A stretch of DNA of 64,000 nt from Gillisella vitis. GTDB lineage: Bacteria; Pseudomonadota; Alphaproteobacteria; Rhizobiales; Rhizobiaceae. Each line of letters opens with the position of its first letter. Within the stretch, counting starts at the first letter, position 1. A model generated the notes under the pieces. The model saw only the letters and a program-made list of their open reading frames with translations. It was not told where the DNA came from and did not search any database. The DNA lies in NCBI GenBank assembly GCA_009744235.1, contig WPHV01000010.1:124001-188000 (forward strand), written 5' to 3'. Positions 1 through 7,882 of this stretch are shown here, piece by piece. The position numbers and the translations under genes are program-made.

Positions 1-492
1 GTCTATGATAGCCTGGTCAGTCTGGATGACATGATGCGCAAACAGCACCAGGAATGGGCGGCGACCCGTGACAAGGATGCGATCTATTTCAGCGATGGCC
101 TGCCATCCAATTATTGTGAGCTGGACGATGAGACGCGCTATCTGATCCTGGTGGATCGCCAATGTGCCTGGTATCTGCAATTTTTCATGAGCTGGAAACG
201 CTGCGAAGCGCTTGGTCTGGTCAAGCCGCTCTGGGTCTCCTACGAGGAGGATTTTCTCGGCAACAAGCAGCGTCTGGCCGAGAGGATCGCCGCCTTTGTC
301 GGGCCGGAATTCGTCGATTCCGCAAAGCTGTCCGAGGTGTTTTCCGAGACGATAGAGGCGGGTCATGCCCGGTTCAACAAGGGTGTCAGCGGTCGGGGCA
401 GCCAATTGCCTCAGCGTGTCAAGGATCGGATCAGGGCGAGTTTCGATCTCTATCGCGATGATTTCGATTTTTCTGAAATATTGCCCTCCTAA
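1..492 (+). CDS. Sulfotransferase-like protein, 3' part (cut by window edge)
   Basis: The frame is open from base 1, so this is the C-terminal part of a longer gene; the ATG at 31 is probably internal. The visible residues resemble the end of a sulfotransferase fold: a WVSYEEDFL segment, a helix covering an AFVG turn, then ARFNKGVSGRG followed by a basic helix and a YRDDFDFSEIL tail. In sulfotransferases the RxxKGxxG region near the C-terminus contacts the nucleotide donor PAPS. The donor-binding N-terminal loop lies outside the window, so the assignment rests on the C-terminal half alone. The substrate cannot be inferred. No terminator is obvious after the stop. Confidence 0.6.
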   Translation, partial: VYDSLVSLDDMMRKQHQEWAATRDKDAIYFSDGLPSNYCELDDETRYLILVDRQCAWYLQFFMSWKRCEALGLVKPLWVSYEEDFLGNKQRLAERIAAFVGPEFVDSAKLSEVFSETIEAGHARFNKGVSGRGSQLPQRVKDRIRASFDLYRDDFDFSEILPS

Positions 493-910
493 CACCTCTG
501 TTCCGCCGATCCTTCAGGCCGGGTGTACAGCGTGGATTTTTGCACCCTTGTACCTTATAACTATTGCACCATAGGTTGTGGTTACGCTATATAGCGATTT
601 CGTGCATCGCTAGCTGTACTATCGTGATATCGAATTTGCCGATCGTACTTCCTGTATCGTTCCGACACGCAAGTGTATCGGAGTACGATACGCTTTCCAT
701 GAAATTGTGTGGATAAGGAGTGAATGGCAATTCGGATTGGATAATTCGCGCTCTTGCTGTCGCTCACGTAAAAATGTGTGCATCCAATGTAACTTTTTTT
801 GGTTATTTACTTCTGCCGATATTGATAGTTAAAAGCTGGAATGCAATTTTAAAAAACGGCGCAAGCTGGATAGTTTACTATTTTTGCTTGCAACCAGGAA
901 GGACAAGCTC
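493..910. other. Intergenic spacer, AT-rich, with one hairpin
   Basis: No convincing coding frame is present. The 550-700 stretch is rich in TATCG/CGATA words and carries the inverted repeat listed at 654-691. The 760-890 part is AT-rich and probably holds the promoter of the downstream MerR-type regulator, but no clear -35/-10 pair was fixed. Confidence 0.5.
654..691. repeat. Imperfect inverted repeat (hairpin)
   Basis: The left arm GTATCGTTCCGACAC (654-668) and the right arm GTGTATCGGAGTACGATAC (673-691) pair over 15 bases with two 2-nt bulges around a GCAA loop. No T-run follows on either strand, so it is not a classical terminator. It could be an operator or part of a longer repeat. Confidence 0.55.
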
Positions 911-1342
911 ATGAATATCGGAGAAGCCGCCGCAGCCTCCGGCGTTTCTGCGAAGATGATCCGCTACTATGAGGAAATCGGGCTGGTTCTTCCGGCACGG
1001 CGCACCTCAAGCAATTATCGGGTCTATGGCGAAAATGAAGTCCACCGTCTGCGCTTTGTGCGGCGGGCGCGGACCCTCGGGTTTTCCCTGGAGGAAACGG
1101 AGCGGTTGCTGGCGCTGTGGAGCGACTCTGGCCGCAAAAACGACGATGTGCGCCAGGTGGCCATGAACCACCTGCGCGAACTCGAAGACAAGATGGAAGC
1201 CATGCAGGCCATGGTCGACACGCTGAAAAACCTGGTCGATCACTGCGAGCAGGGTGAGCGCCCGGATTGCCCGATCCTGGAAAAGCTGGGCGGTGGTTCT
1301 TCCAACGACAATAGCTGCACAGTGGAAATGGAAGAGGCCTGA
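911..1342 (+). CDS. cueR: Cu(I)-responsive MerR-family regulator (CueR/HmrR)
   Basis: This is a 143-residue MerR-family activator. The N-terminal winged helix runs from MNIGEAAAASGVSAKMIRYYE to the RxYxExxVHRLRFVRRAR region, followed by a dimerisation coiled coil (about residues 80-115). The metal-binding loop is CEQGERPDCPI: two cysteines separated by seven residues, the CueR arrangement for monovalent metals (Cu+, Ag+, Au+), unlike the three cysteines of MerR. The start at 911 is chosen over a TTG at 884 because AGGAAGGA lies 6 bases upstream of the ATG. Such regulators usually activate a copper P-type ATPase gene next door, but none is visible here, so its target is elsewhere or the gene is an orphan. 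In rhizobia the same protein is often called HmrR. Confidence 0.88.
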   Translation: MNIGEAAAASGVSAKMIRYYEEIGLVLPARRTSSNYRVYGENEVHRLRFVRRARTLGFSLEETERLLALWSDSGRKNDDVRQVAMNHLRELEDKMEAMQAMVDTLKNLVDHCEQGERPDCPILEKLGGGSSNDNSCTVEMEEA

Positions 1343-1686
1343 GCCTCGGCATATCCGATCAGGCGAAAGCGTCATCCGCCACGGCCACGTGTTTTTATAT
1401 CTGCCGCTGTGTGTTTGGCTAGCGGTAGAACTCATGCGGGCAATATAGCTCGTCGTCGGACGCACCTGAACCCTGGGGGCGGGGGAATGGGGCGGGCGGC
1501 CGGTCGAAAGACCGGCCGTCAATCAAGACCTCAGTCAGCTGTATGCTGAACCAGGCAGACGTGTACGTCTCTGTTGTGCCGTTCGTGATGTCTTCATGAG
1601 GCGCGGATTCAACCGCCTGAGTCTATAAACACAGTAGTTTTAAAGAGTTACAGTGTGCTTTGGCATTGTACTAAATGCACGGTGTT

Positions 1687-1811
1687 ATACCAAGTCTCTG
1701 ACATGCTCACGCATCCTCGCCTTGAAGGCATTGCAAATATCTCCAATGCATCAGGTGCTTGAGATATTTGCAAAGGGAATACCAAGCGTCATTTTCAGTG
1801 ACGCTTGGTAT
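1687..1811. repeat. Three-hairpin intergenic repeat, copy A
   Basis: A 125-bp element bounded by ATACCAAG (1687-1694) and CTTGGTAT (1804-1811). The middle hairpin has perfect 13-base arms TTGCAAATATCTC (1731-1743) and GAGATATTTGCAA (1761-1773). The 3' hairpin has perfect 14-base arms AATACCAAGCGTCA (1778-1791) and TGACGCTTGGTATT (1799-1812). The 5' part holds ATGC-TCAC-GCAT and the shared word GCATCCTCGCC. Related copies lie at 45182-45309 and 61700-61824. It resembles the rhizobial intergenic mosaic elements (RIME) in size and palindromic build, but family membership was not tested. Confidence 0.85.
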
Positions 1812-1963
1812 TAGAACCGGCAATTGTGAAATTGAACCGGATATTGTCTCACCACTCTTTTCTCATATGTTGGTTATGCGTTAAGTGAGCCTCCGATTGT
1901 GGAAGGAGGTTGTCTTTGTCGCAATTAAAAATAAGAAAAAAAACCTAAATAGGAAAATAGTCA

Positions 1964-1992
1964 TTGACACCGTGACGGTGTTTTGATAGGTT
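1964..1992 (+). promoter_or_regulatory. Candidate GTA promoter with a palindrome in the spacer
   Basis: TTGACA (1964-1969) and TAGGTT (1987-1992) are separated by 17 bases. The inverted repeat ACACCG-TGA-CGGTGT (1967-1981) overlaps the -35 box and fills most of the spacer. A dyad there would place a regulator on the same helical face as RNA polymerase. This is the last good promoter-like site before the first GTA gene. It is inferred from sequence only. Confidence 0.45.
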
Positions 1993-2137
1993 TTGTTTAC
2001 GGTCGGAAATCTGCGGCTTCGGCTCTTCCGGTTCGGTTTTACGCTCTCTTTCATATCATTACAGCGCTTCAACTCTGGTTCTGGCGGCTTGCCCATCCAT
2101 CGTGATGGGAGCCTCGCCTGCCGGGAGGACATTGGTC

Positions 2138-2683
2138 ATGGATGATTTCGATATCTCGCTTTACGGCTGTTGGCCTTTGCCTGCCCCGACCCTCCTGCGA
2201 CACCAAGAGGGTTGGCTGTTGGCGCGTGACCGGCTTGAAATCAAGGCTGCCGATCTCGCTACTTTGAGCGATCATTATGCCGGGCTGCTCAATGAGCTGA
2301 CGCGGGAAATGTCGGCGCAGTTCGAGCAATTCCGGCTGTTGCGCGAAGGGGCGGCGGCGCTGATGGAGGGGGGCGATGAGGCGGCGGCAAAGCTCGCCCG
2401 TGCTGATCTGAAGGCGGCGACCGAAGCGATGTCGGTGATTGTCCGCACGCTGGAAAAAATCGATGCGCTGCAACGCCAACTGGCCCGCGACCGCGAGGCC
2501 GAGGAGGAGCGGGCGGGTGAGACGGAGACCCTGGATGCCGCCCAGGCGCGGCTGTTGGCGCTGGTGGAAACCCAGGCGGAGGCCAAGGCGGGCCTGCTGT
2601 TTGAGCGGTGGAAAGCTGAAAGTCTTGCTGCAACTGGCCCCCCGGGCGCGACAAGCGACCAGCCAATTCAGACAACAGCGTGA
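2138..2683 (+). CDS. GTA protein 1, TerS-like (small terminase candidate)
   Basis: A 181-residue, largely helical protein at the position of g1 in the R. capsulatus GTA cluster, immediately before the large terminase. Charged heptad-like stretches (about residues 40-75 and 90-165, the latter rich in Ala, Glu and Arg) suggest coiled coils. The g1 product of R. capsulatus acts as small terminase, and this gene is likely its positional counterpart; sequence similarity could not be judged. The start at 2138 is preferred to 2102 because GGGAGGA lies 8 bases upstream. The next gene begins 9 bases after its stop. Confidence 0.65.
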   Translation: MDDFDISLYGCWPLPAPTLLRHQEGWLLARDRLEIKAADLATLSDHYAGLLNELTREMSAQFEQFRLLREGAAALMEGGDEAAAKLARADLKAATEAMSVIVRTLEKIDALQRQLARDREAEEERAGETETLDAAQARLLALVETQAEAKAGLLFERWKAESLAATGPPGATSDQPIQTTA

Positions 2684-2692
2684 GGGCCGCAG

Positions 2693-4174
2693 GTGACAGG
2701 ACGTTCGGATCGGCTGTCGGCGGGCATATCGGTTGCGGCCCTTCTGGCGGCATCGCAGATCGAAAACAATGGTTTATCCGCCCTGCGCCGGGAGATGCAA
2801 AACCTGCACGATACGGTTTCGGCACTGGGGGATGAAGGATCGCTGCTGGCGCAGGCGATCAGCGCGCGACAGGGCCATAATTCTCCGGTTCTGGCTGGTC
2901 AGGCGGATGGAAATAACGGCGTTGATATGATGCAGGGGCTGGAGCTTGCGGTCTTGCAACGGCTGGCGCGCAACTGGGCCTTGCTGCGGCACCCATTGCA
3001 AGCGCCGCCCGAGGGGGCATGGCGTAACTGGTTGCTGATGGGCGGACGCGGTTCCGGCAAGACCCGTGCCGGAGCCGAATGGGTGCATGAGATCGCCTCG
3101 GCTGGCGAAAAATCCGCTGTGCGGATTGCGCTGGTGGGCGAAACCCTGGGCGATGCCCGTGAGGTGATGGTGGATGGTTTGTCCGGCATTGCCCGTATAG
3201 CCCGCCACAAACGCCCGGAGGTGGAAATTTCCCGGCGTCGGCTGGTCTGGCCGAATGGGGCGGTGGCGCAGATGTTTTCCGCCGAAGACCCGGAAAGCCT
3301 GCGCGGTCCGCAGTTCCACTATGCCTGGTGCGATGAGATCGCCAAATGGAAACATGCCGAGGAGACCTTCGACATGCTGCAATTTTCTCTGCGGCTGGGG
3401 GATGATCCACGCCAGGTGATAACAACCACGCCGCGCCCGGTGCCGATCCTCAAACGATTGCTGGCGGACCCCGGCACAAGGCTGACCCGGCTTTCCACCT
3501 TTGGCAATGCCGGTAATCTTGCTCCCGGCTTTATCGAGGCCTTGCAGGCCCGCTACGGCGGTACGCGGCTGGGCCGTCAGGAATTGAATGGCGAGCTGAT
3601 TGAGGACCGGGAGGATGCGCTCTGGCGGCGCGACCGGCTGGAGCAATTGACGGTCAGGCTCAGCGAACCGCTGCATCGGATCGTCGTCGGCGTTGATCCG
3701 CCGTCCGGGGCAGGGGCGCAATCTGTCTGCGGTATCGTTGTTGCCGGTCTCGACCGTCTGGGCCGGGCGGTGGTGCTGGCTGATTGTTCGGTCACGGGAG
3801 AAAGCCCCGCCAGCTGGGCGACCGCCGTGGTGCGGGCGTTTCGCCGGTTTGAAGCGGACCGGGTGGTAGCGGAGGTCAATCAGGGCGGCGAAATGGTCGG
3901 CGCGCTGTTGAAAAGCGTCGATGCCAATCTGCCGGTGCGCATGGTGCGGGCAACCCGCGGCAAGTTTCTGCGGGCCGAGCCGGTGGCCGCTTTATATGAA
4001 CAAGGCCGCGTTTTTCACGCGGCCCGTTTTACCGATCTGGAAGATCAAATGTGTGATTTCGGCCCGGAGGGCTTGTCGAGTGGCCGATCACCGGACCGGC
4101 TCGATGCGCTGGTCTGGGCCTTGACCGCGCTTTTGCTGGAAGGCGCGGGCGAGCCGCGCATTCGCACGCTGTAA
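2693..4174 (+). CDS. GTA large terminase subunit
   Basis: The DNA-packaging motor that translocates and cuts host DNA into GTA heads. The ATPase domain shows Walker A GGRGSGKT (about residues 117-124) and Walker B HYAWCDEIAKW (about 210); the ITTTPRP coupling motif follows. The C-terminal RNase H-fold nuclease shows VVGVDPPSG, VVAEVNQGGE and a late SPDRLDALVWA acidic residue. The GTG start at 2693 gives 493 residues and about 85 residues before the usual core start (HPLQAPPEGAWRNWLLMGG). That extension is low-complexity helical, and an internal ATG at 2927 would give a more typical N-terminus. Headful, sequence-indifferent packaging is known for GTAs and is not visible in the sequence. Confidence 0.93.
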   Translation: MTGRSDRLSAGISVAALLAASQIENNGLSALRREMQNLHDTVSALGDEGSLLAQAISARQGHNSPVLAGQADGNNGVDMMQGLELAVLQRLARNWALLRHPLQAPPEGAWRNWLLMGGRGSGKTRAGAEWVHEIASAGEKSAVRIALVGETLGDAREVMVDGLSGIARIARHKRPEVEISRRRLVWPNGAVAQMFSAEDPESLRGPQFHYAWCDEIAKWKHAEETFDMLQFSLRLGDDPRQVITTTPRPVPILKRLLADPGTRLTRLSTFGNAGNLAPGFIEALQARYGGTRLGRQELNGELIEDREDALWRRDRLEQLTVRLSEPLHRIVVGVDPPSGAGAQSVCGIVVAGLDRLGRAVVLADCSVTGESPASWATAVVRAFRRFEADRVVAEVNQGGEMVGALLKSVDANLPVRMVRATRGKFLRAEPVAALYEQGRVFHAARFTDLEDQMCDFGPEGLSSGRSPDRLDALVWALTALLLEGAGEPRIRTL

Positions 4175-4318
4175 TTACTTGGTAGCGGGGGTAGGCTGGG
4201 GCGCAGGCTGGCGCATCTGGCGCCATTCGGATTCAAGGCGTTCAACGATATGGGCAGGAATGGTCCGGCTGGCCTCTGCGATCGTCTTGCTGATCTGGCT
4301 GCTGCTCTTGGCGTCCAT
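4175..4318 (-). CDS. Antisense 47-residue protein inside the GTA cluster
   Basis: A short gene on the minus strand between the terminase and endolysin genes. It starts ATG GAC GCC AAG and stops TAA, giving a peptide beginning MDAKSSSQISKTIAEASRTI, then a helix-prone HIVERLESEWRQMRQ and a Pro-rich tail PAPQPTPATK. On the minus strand AGGAGA sits 7 bases before the ATG, a strong ribosome site that random antisense frames seldom have. Its stop abuts the terminase stop (base 4174). No membrane segment or signal peptide is present. I do not recognise the family; the amphipathic helix and basic tail would suit a small regulator or adaptor. Confidence 0.6.
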   Translation of the reverse strand: MDAKSSSQISKTIAEASRTIPAHIVERLESEWRQMRQPAPQPTPATK

Positions 4319-4557
4319 CACATGTCTCCTGTGTTAACCGCCCGGCGCCCGTCATGGCGCGGCAGGGCTTGTTGCTCTGTGCCGCTCATAACCAGCGGTG
4401 GAGTGGAAAGTTCCACAAGCTTAAATATTTGTAAATATCACGTGATAGGTCCTGAACCGATTGAATTTCGTTTAACCGATTTAAATCCCAGCATTTTTTG
4501 GGTTCAATCTCACCGCGTTCAGTTGGACCCTGCCATTTTAAGGGGAATTGACAGTTT
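4319..4557. promoter_or_regulatory. Divergent regulatory region with a dyad
   Basis: This spacer separates the minus-strand micro-gene from the plus-strand endolysin gene. It contains the perfect dyad GTGGAA-AG-TTCCAC (4403-4416) followed by an AT-rich AAATATTTGTAAATATCACG stretch, consistent with back-to-back promoters. AAGGGG lies about 12 bases before the endolysin ATG. Confidence 0.4.
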
Positions 4558-5166
4558 ATGAACAGCACGGCTTTGCAATGGCTCTTCAACGTGATCCGCG
4601 GTGACTTATGTGGCGGGCGGCTTGGCACGGCTCAGGTACAGGGCATCAACGCCATCCTGGCGGGCTGCGCGCGCCATGGTCTGACCGACCATCGCCATAT
4701 CGCCTATGTGCTGGCCACCGCCTTTCATGAAACGGTGGGTCGCTTTCAGCCCCTGCGGGAAACGCTGGCGAAAACCGATGCCGAGGCTATCGACCGGCTG
4801 GAACGCGCCTATGCGGCGGGCCGTTTGCCGCAGGTGACCGCGCCTTATTGGCGGCTGGACGAGGCCGGGCGCAGCTGGTTTGGCCGAGGCTTTGTGCAAC
4901 TCACTCATCAGCGCAATTATCAGGCGCTGTCGGCGGCGTTGGGCGTCGATCTTGTCGCCGATCCGGCCCGCGCCCTGCATCTGGCGACCGCGGCGGATAT
5001 TCTGGTGGTCGGTATGCGCGAGGGGTTGTTTTCGGGCGTTAGGCTTGGCGATGTGTTTACCGCCACGGCAAGCGATTGGGTCGGCGCGCGGCGCATTGTC
5101 AACGGGCAGGACCGGGCCGACTTGGTGGCCGGGTATGGGCGGGTGATTTTGGCGGGGTTGGGGTGA
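4558..5166 (+). CDS. GH19-type lysozyme/endolysin in the GTA cluster
   Basis: A 202-residue predicted muralytic enzyme of the lysozyme-like glycoside hydrolase family 19. It shows AYVLATAFHETVGRFQPLRE, with the general-acid Glu in the HET motif (about residue 58), and the substrate-cleft motif SWFGRGFVQLTHQRNYQ (about 104-120). There is no signal peptide or SAR anchor, so it would need a holin to reach the wall. The small membrane protein at 20073-20312 is a candidate. In R. capsulatus the GTA endolysin and holin lie outside the main cluster, so placement between the terminase and portal genes is notable. Catalytic specificity (chitin or peptidoglycan) is inferred from context. Confidence 0.8.
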   Translation: MNSTALQWLFNVIRGDLCGGRLGTAQVQGINAILAGCARHGLTDHRHIAYVLATAFHETVGRFQPLRETLAKTDAEAIDRLERAYAAGRLPQVTAPYWRLDEAGRSWFGRGFVQLTHQRNYQALSAALGVDLVADPARALHLATAADILVVGMREGLFSGVRLGDVFTATASDWVGARRIVNGQDRADLVAGYGRVILAGLG

Positions 5167-5554
5167 GTGCGGTCTTCGTTGGTATTCGGGGCATGCCCCT
5201 CACCTGAAAAATCTATGACTTAGCAACGCTAAGATACTGATGAGCCTTCGCGCGGCGTCGCGCTCAGGCCTTCGTTCACTGAAATCGACTTTATCGATTT
5301 CTGGCCTTCGGCCACCGTTGCCCAGCCTCTCCTGCTAGGGGAGAGGCTGGGCAACGAGATCGCGGTAAGCTCGCATCTCCCCTAGCCTGGGAAGAATGGA
5401 ATTTCAGCATCTTATAGGACGGTACGAAGATGCGGGCGGCATTCTCGCCCTGAAAGAACGTCCAATATTCGTTCGCCGTATTCCTGACTGACACTCATCG
5501 CCCAAGCTGCCGAATGTATTCCGGCGCGAATATCCCATTTTCTAGGAGAACATC
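5167..5554. repeat. Hairpin-rich spacer inside the GTA cluster
   Basis: 388 bases without a plausible gene. Two clean hairpins are present: GAAATCGA-CTTTA-TCGATTTC (5281-5301), and a 16-bp stem with arms GTTGCCCAGCCTCTCC (5317-5332) and GGAGAGGCTGGGCAAC (5340-5355) around a 7-nt loop. The text around them (GGCCTTCGGCCACC and a further CTCCCCTAGCCTGGG) looks like a mosaic of short repeats. The portal-gene ribosome site AGGAGA closes the spacer. Confidence 0.6.
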
Positions 5555-6757
5555 ATGCTGTCTTCCTTTCGCCTGCCGTTTTGGCGGGCCAATCGTGCTG
5601 CCGTGTCGTCGGCGACGCCAACACAGACAAAAGCGGCGATACGACCCCGGGCGGGGTTGGAAATGCTGCTCTCCACCGGTGCGGGGCGAGGCACGGGGCG
5701 GTCTTATGCGGCATTGTCACGCGCGGGCTTTCTCGGCAATCCGGTGGCGCATCGGGCGGTGCGGCTGGTGTCGGAGGCGGCGGCGGCTGTGCCGCTTCTG
5801 CTTTATCAGGGCCTGCCGCAGGACGGGGCCGGGGAGTTGAGCGAGCATCCGGCGCTGGCGCTTCTGGCCCGGCCCAACGGGCGGGCGACGGGGGCGGATT
5901 TTTTCGAAATGCTCTATGGCCATCTGCTGCTATCGGGCAATGCCTATCTGGAGCCGCTCTGGCTTGGCGGGCGGCTGATGGAACTGCATCTGTTGCGGCC
6001 CGACCGGGTCAGCGTCGTCGAGGGGGCCGATGGCTGGCCGGTCGCCTATGATTATCGCGCCGCCGGGGTGACGCGGCGTTTGGCTGCTGAAGGCGAGCCG
6101 CAGCCGATCCTGCATTTCAAGCTGTTTCATCCGCTTGATGACATCAGCGGCTATGCCCCCTTGGCGTCCGCCCATAATGCGCTGGACCTGCACAATGCCG
6201 CCGCGACCTGGAACAAGGCGTTGCTCGACAATTCCGCCCGACCCTCCGGGGCGCTGGTCTATCAGCCCAAGGAGGGTGGCAACCTGCCGCCGGAGCAATA
6301 TCAGCGGCTGAAGGACGAGCTGGAACAGGGCTATTCCGGGCCAATGCAGGCAGGCCGCCCGATGCTGCTGGAGGGCGGGCTGGACTGGAAGGCGATGAGC
6401 CTGACTCCCCGCGACATGGATTTTACCGATGCCCGCAATGGCGCGGCCCGCGATATTGCGCTCTCGCTCGGCGTGCCGCCAATGCTGCTGGGCATTCCCG
6501 GCGACAATACCTATGCCAATTATCAGGAGGCCAACCGCGCCTTCTACCGGCTGACGGTGCTGCCGCTGATCCGCCGCACTGCCGCCAGCCTGTCGGGGTT
6601 TCTGTCCGATGGGTTTGGCGAGGTCTTGTGCCTGAAGCCTGATCTCGATCAGGTCGAGGGCCTGTCCAGCGAGCGTGACGCGCTGTGGTCACGGGTAGGC
6701 TCTGCCAGCTTCCTCACCGACGAGGAAAAGCGCCAGGCGGTTGGGTATGACGCGTAA
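5555..6757 (+). CDS. GTA portal protein (HK97 family)
   Basis: A 400-residue portal protein forming the dodecameric ring at the capsid vertex through which DNA enters and to which the connectors dock. After a basic N-terminal tail the typical core begins with NPVAHRAVRLVSEAAAAVPL, continues through FFEMLYGHLLLSGNAYLEP and includes GVPPMLLGIPGDNTYANYQEANRAFYRLTVLPL, the conserved clip/stem region of HK97-type portals. AGGAGA sits 8 bases before the ATG. It occupies the g3 position of the R. capsulatus cluster, though separated from the terminase by the endolysin and a long spacer. Confidence 0.93.
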   Translation: MLSSFRLPFWRANRAAVSSATPTQTKAAIRPRAGLEMLLSTGAGRGTGRSYAALSRAGFLGNPVAHRAVRLVSEAAAAVPLLLYQGLPQDGAGELSEHPALALLARPNGRATGADFFEMLYGHLLLSGNAYLEPLWLGGRLMELHLLRPDRVSVVEGADGWPVAYDYRAAGVTRRLAAEGEPQPILHFKLFHPLDDISGYAPLASAHNALDLHNAAATWNKALLDNSARPSGALVYQPKEGGNLPPEQYQRLKDELEQGYSGPMQAGRPMLLEGGLDWKAMSLTPRDMDFTDARNGAARDIALSLGVPPMLLGIPGDNTYANYQEANRAFYRLTVLPLIRRTAASLSGFLSDGFGEVLCLKPDLDQVEGLSSERDALWSRVGSASFLTDEEKRQAVGYDA

Positions 6758-6946
6758 AGCCTGGAAGTTTCAAGAGGTTGATGCCTGATCCGGACTCTGT
6801 TGCGCAGGAGGGTGATTCAGAGTGTCAACGTCCGCACCCTGTTTGCGAGCAGACGCGCCTAAGCGATTCTAAATATTAGAATGCTCGGATAAATCAGGGC
6901 GGATTGGTGTCCGTTTCCACAATCATAAGACGAAAAGATTAATAAA

Positions 6947-7264
6947 ATGACCGATTTTACACCCGACACGCCCTTATGGGGTGCGCGGCTGGCGGGCGCA
7001 TTGGCGGGGTCCGCTATCTCGCTGGTCTATCTTCTACCAAGAGGCCGACGCGAGGCGGCTAGCCGGTTTTTCACCGGGCTGGCCATCGGGCTGATCTTCG
7101 GCGGCGCCACCGGCCAATGGCTGGCCCGCAAGCTGGACATTCTGCAAAGCCTGTCCGGTGCCGAAATCATGCTGGCGGGGGCGACATTTGCCAGCCTTTC
7201 GGCCTGGTGGGCGCTGGGCGCGCTGGCGCGACTGGCGGGCAGATACGGCTCCAAGGGCGGCTGA
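6947..7264 (+). CDS. GTA small membrane protein (g3.5-like position)
   Basis: A 105-residue protein with two to three hydrophobic segments (about residues 13-32, 43-62 and 72-92). The middle helix contains FFTGLAIGLIFGGATGQW. It sits between the portal and protease genes, where R. capsulatus carries the small g3.5 frame, and where rhizobial GTAs, from memory, carry a DUF6107-like membrane protein. A role in head assembly or membrane association is inference. No strong ribosome site precedes it. The preceding 189-base spacer contains the dyad ATTCTAA-ATA-TTAGAAT (6865-6881). Confidence 0.7.
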   Translation: MTDFTPDTPLWGARLAGALAGSAISLVYLLPRGRREAASRFFTGLAIGLIFGGATGQWLARKLDILQSLSGAEIMLAGATFASLSAWWALGALARLAGRYGSKGG

Positions 7265-7301
7265 GCCAGCCTCACAATTTAAACCATTGAAGGAGAAATT
7301 C

Positions 7302-7871
7302 ATGCACGCTTATCGCGGGCCAGGAAAGCTGGTGCGCAAATTTGCCGATCTGACCCTGTCGGATCTCAGCGGTGACGGCACGTTCAGCGGCTATGCCAGC
7401 GTGTTCGGCGAGGTGGATCTGGGGCGCGATGTGATCGAGCCGGGAGCGTTCCGCACCAGTTTGCAGGGGCGCGGCGCAGGCGGCATCCGCATGCTGTACC
7501 AGCACGATCCCAACCAGCCGATTGGCAGCTGGACGCTGCTGAAGGAAGACGCGCGTGGCCTTTATGTCGAGGGACGGCTTTCCCCCGGTGTCAAGCGTGC
7601 CGAGGAGGTGCGCGCCCTGATGAAATCGGGCGCGCTGGACGGGCTGTCGATCGGTTTCCAGACGGTGAAATCCCGTCAGGACGCCAAGACCGGCATTCGC
7701 CGTATTCTGGAGGCCGATCTCTGGGAAATTTCCGTCGTCACCTTTCCCATGGCCCCCTCGGCCAGAGTTTCCAATGTCAAGCATCAGCGGTTTTACCGCG
7801 ACAAGGATACCGAGCTGATCCGGGCGATGCGCCGGGCAGCCCGGACGATGGCCAACAGCAATTTCAAATAA
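7302..7871 (+). CDS. GTA prohead protease (HK97 family)
   Basis: A 189-residue herpesvirus/HK97-fold maturation protease. It opens with a KFADLTLSDLSGDGTFSGYASVFGEVDLGRDVIEPGAF strand region, carries the YQHDPNQPIGSW segment with the catalytic His and LDGLSIGF with the catalytic Ser, and ends with LWEISVVTFPMAP. These enzymes trim the capsid N-terminal scaffold. The longer frame from 7158 overlaps the preceding gene; the ATG at 7302 is chosen because AAGGAGAA lies 5 bases upstream. The capsid gene follows after 11 bases. Confidence 0.92.
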   Translation: MHAYRGPGKLVRKFADLTLSDLSGDGTFSGYASVFGEVDLGRDVIEPGAFRTSLQGRGAGGIRMLYQHDPNQPIGSWTLLKEDARGLYVEGRLSPGVKRAEEVRALMKSGALDGLSIGFQTVKSRQDAKTGIRRILEADLWEISVVTFPMAPSARVSNVKHQRFYRDKDTELIRAMRRAARTMANSNFK

Positions 7872-7882
7872 AGGATGGATTT

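Larger units (their letters stand above)
1343..2137. other. Long spacer upstream of the GTA cluster
   Basis: Nearly 800 bases without a believable gene. It contains the three-hairpin repeat at 1687-1811, an A-rich tract around 1925-1960 and the candidate promoter at 1964-1992, followed by a leader of roughly 140 bases before the first GTA gene. The 1350-1680 part shows nothing recognisable. Confidence 0.6.
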
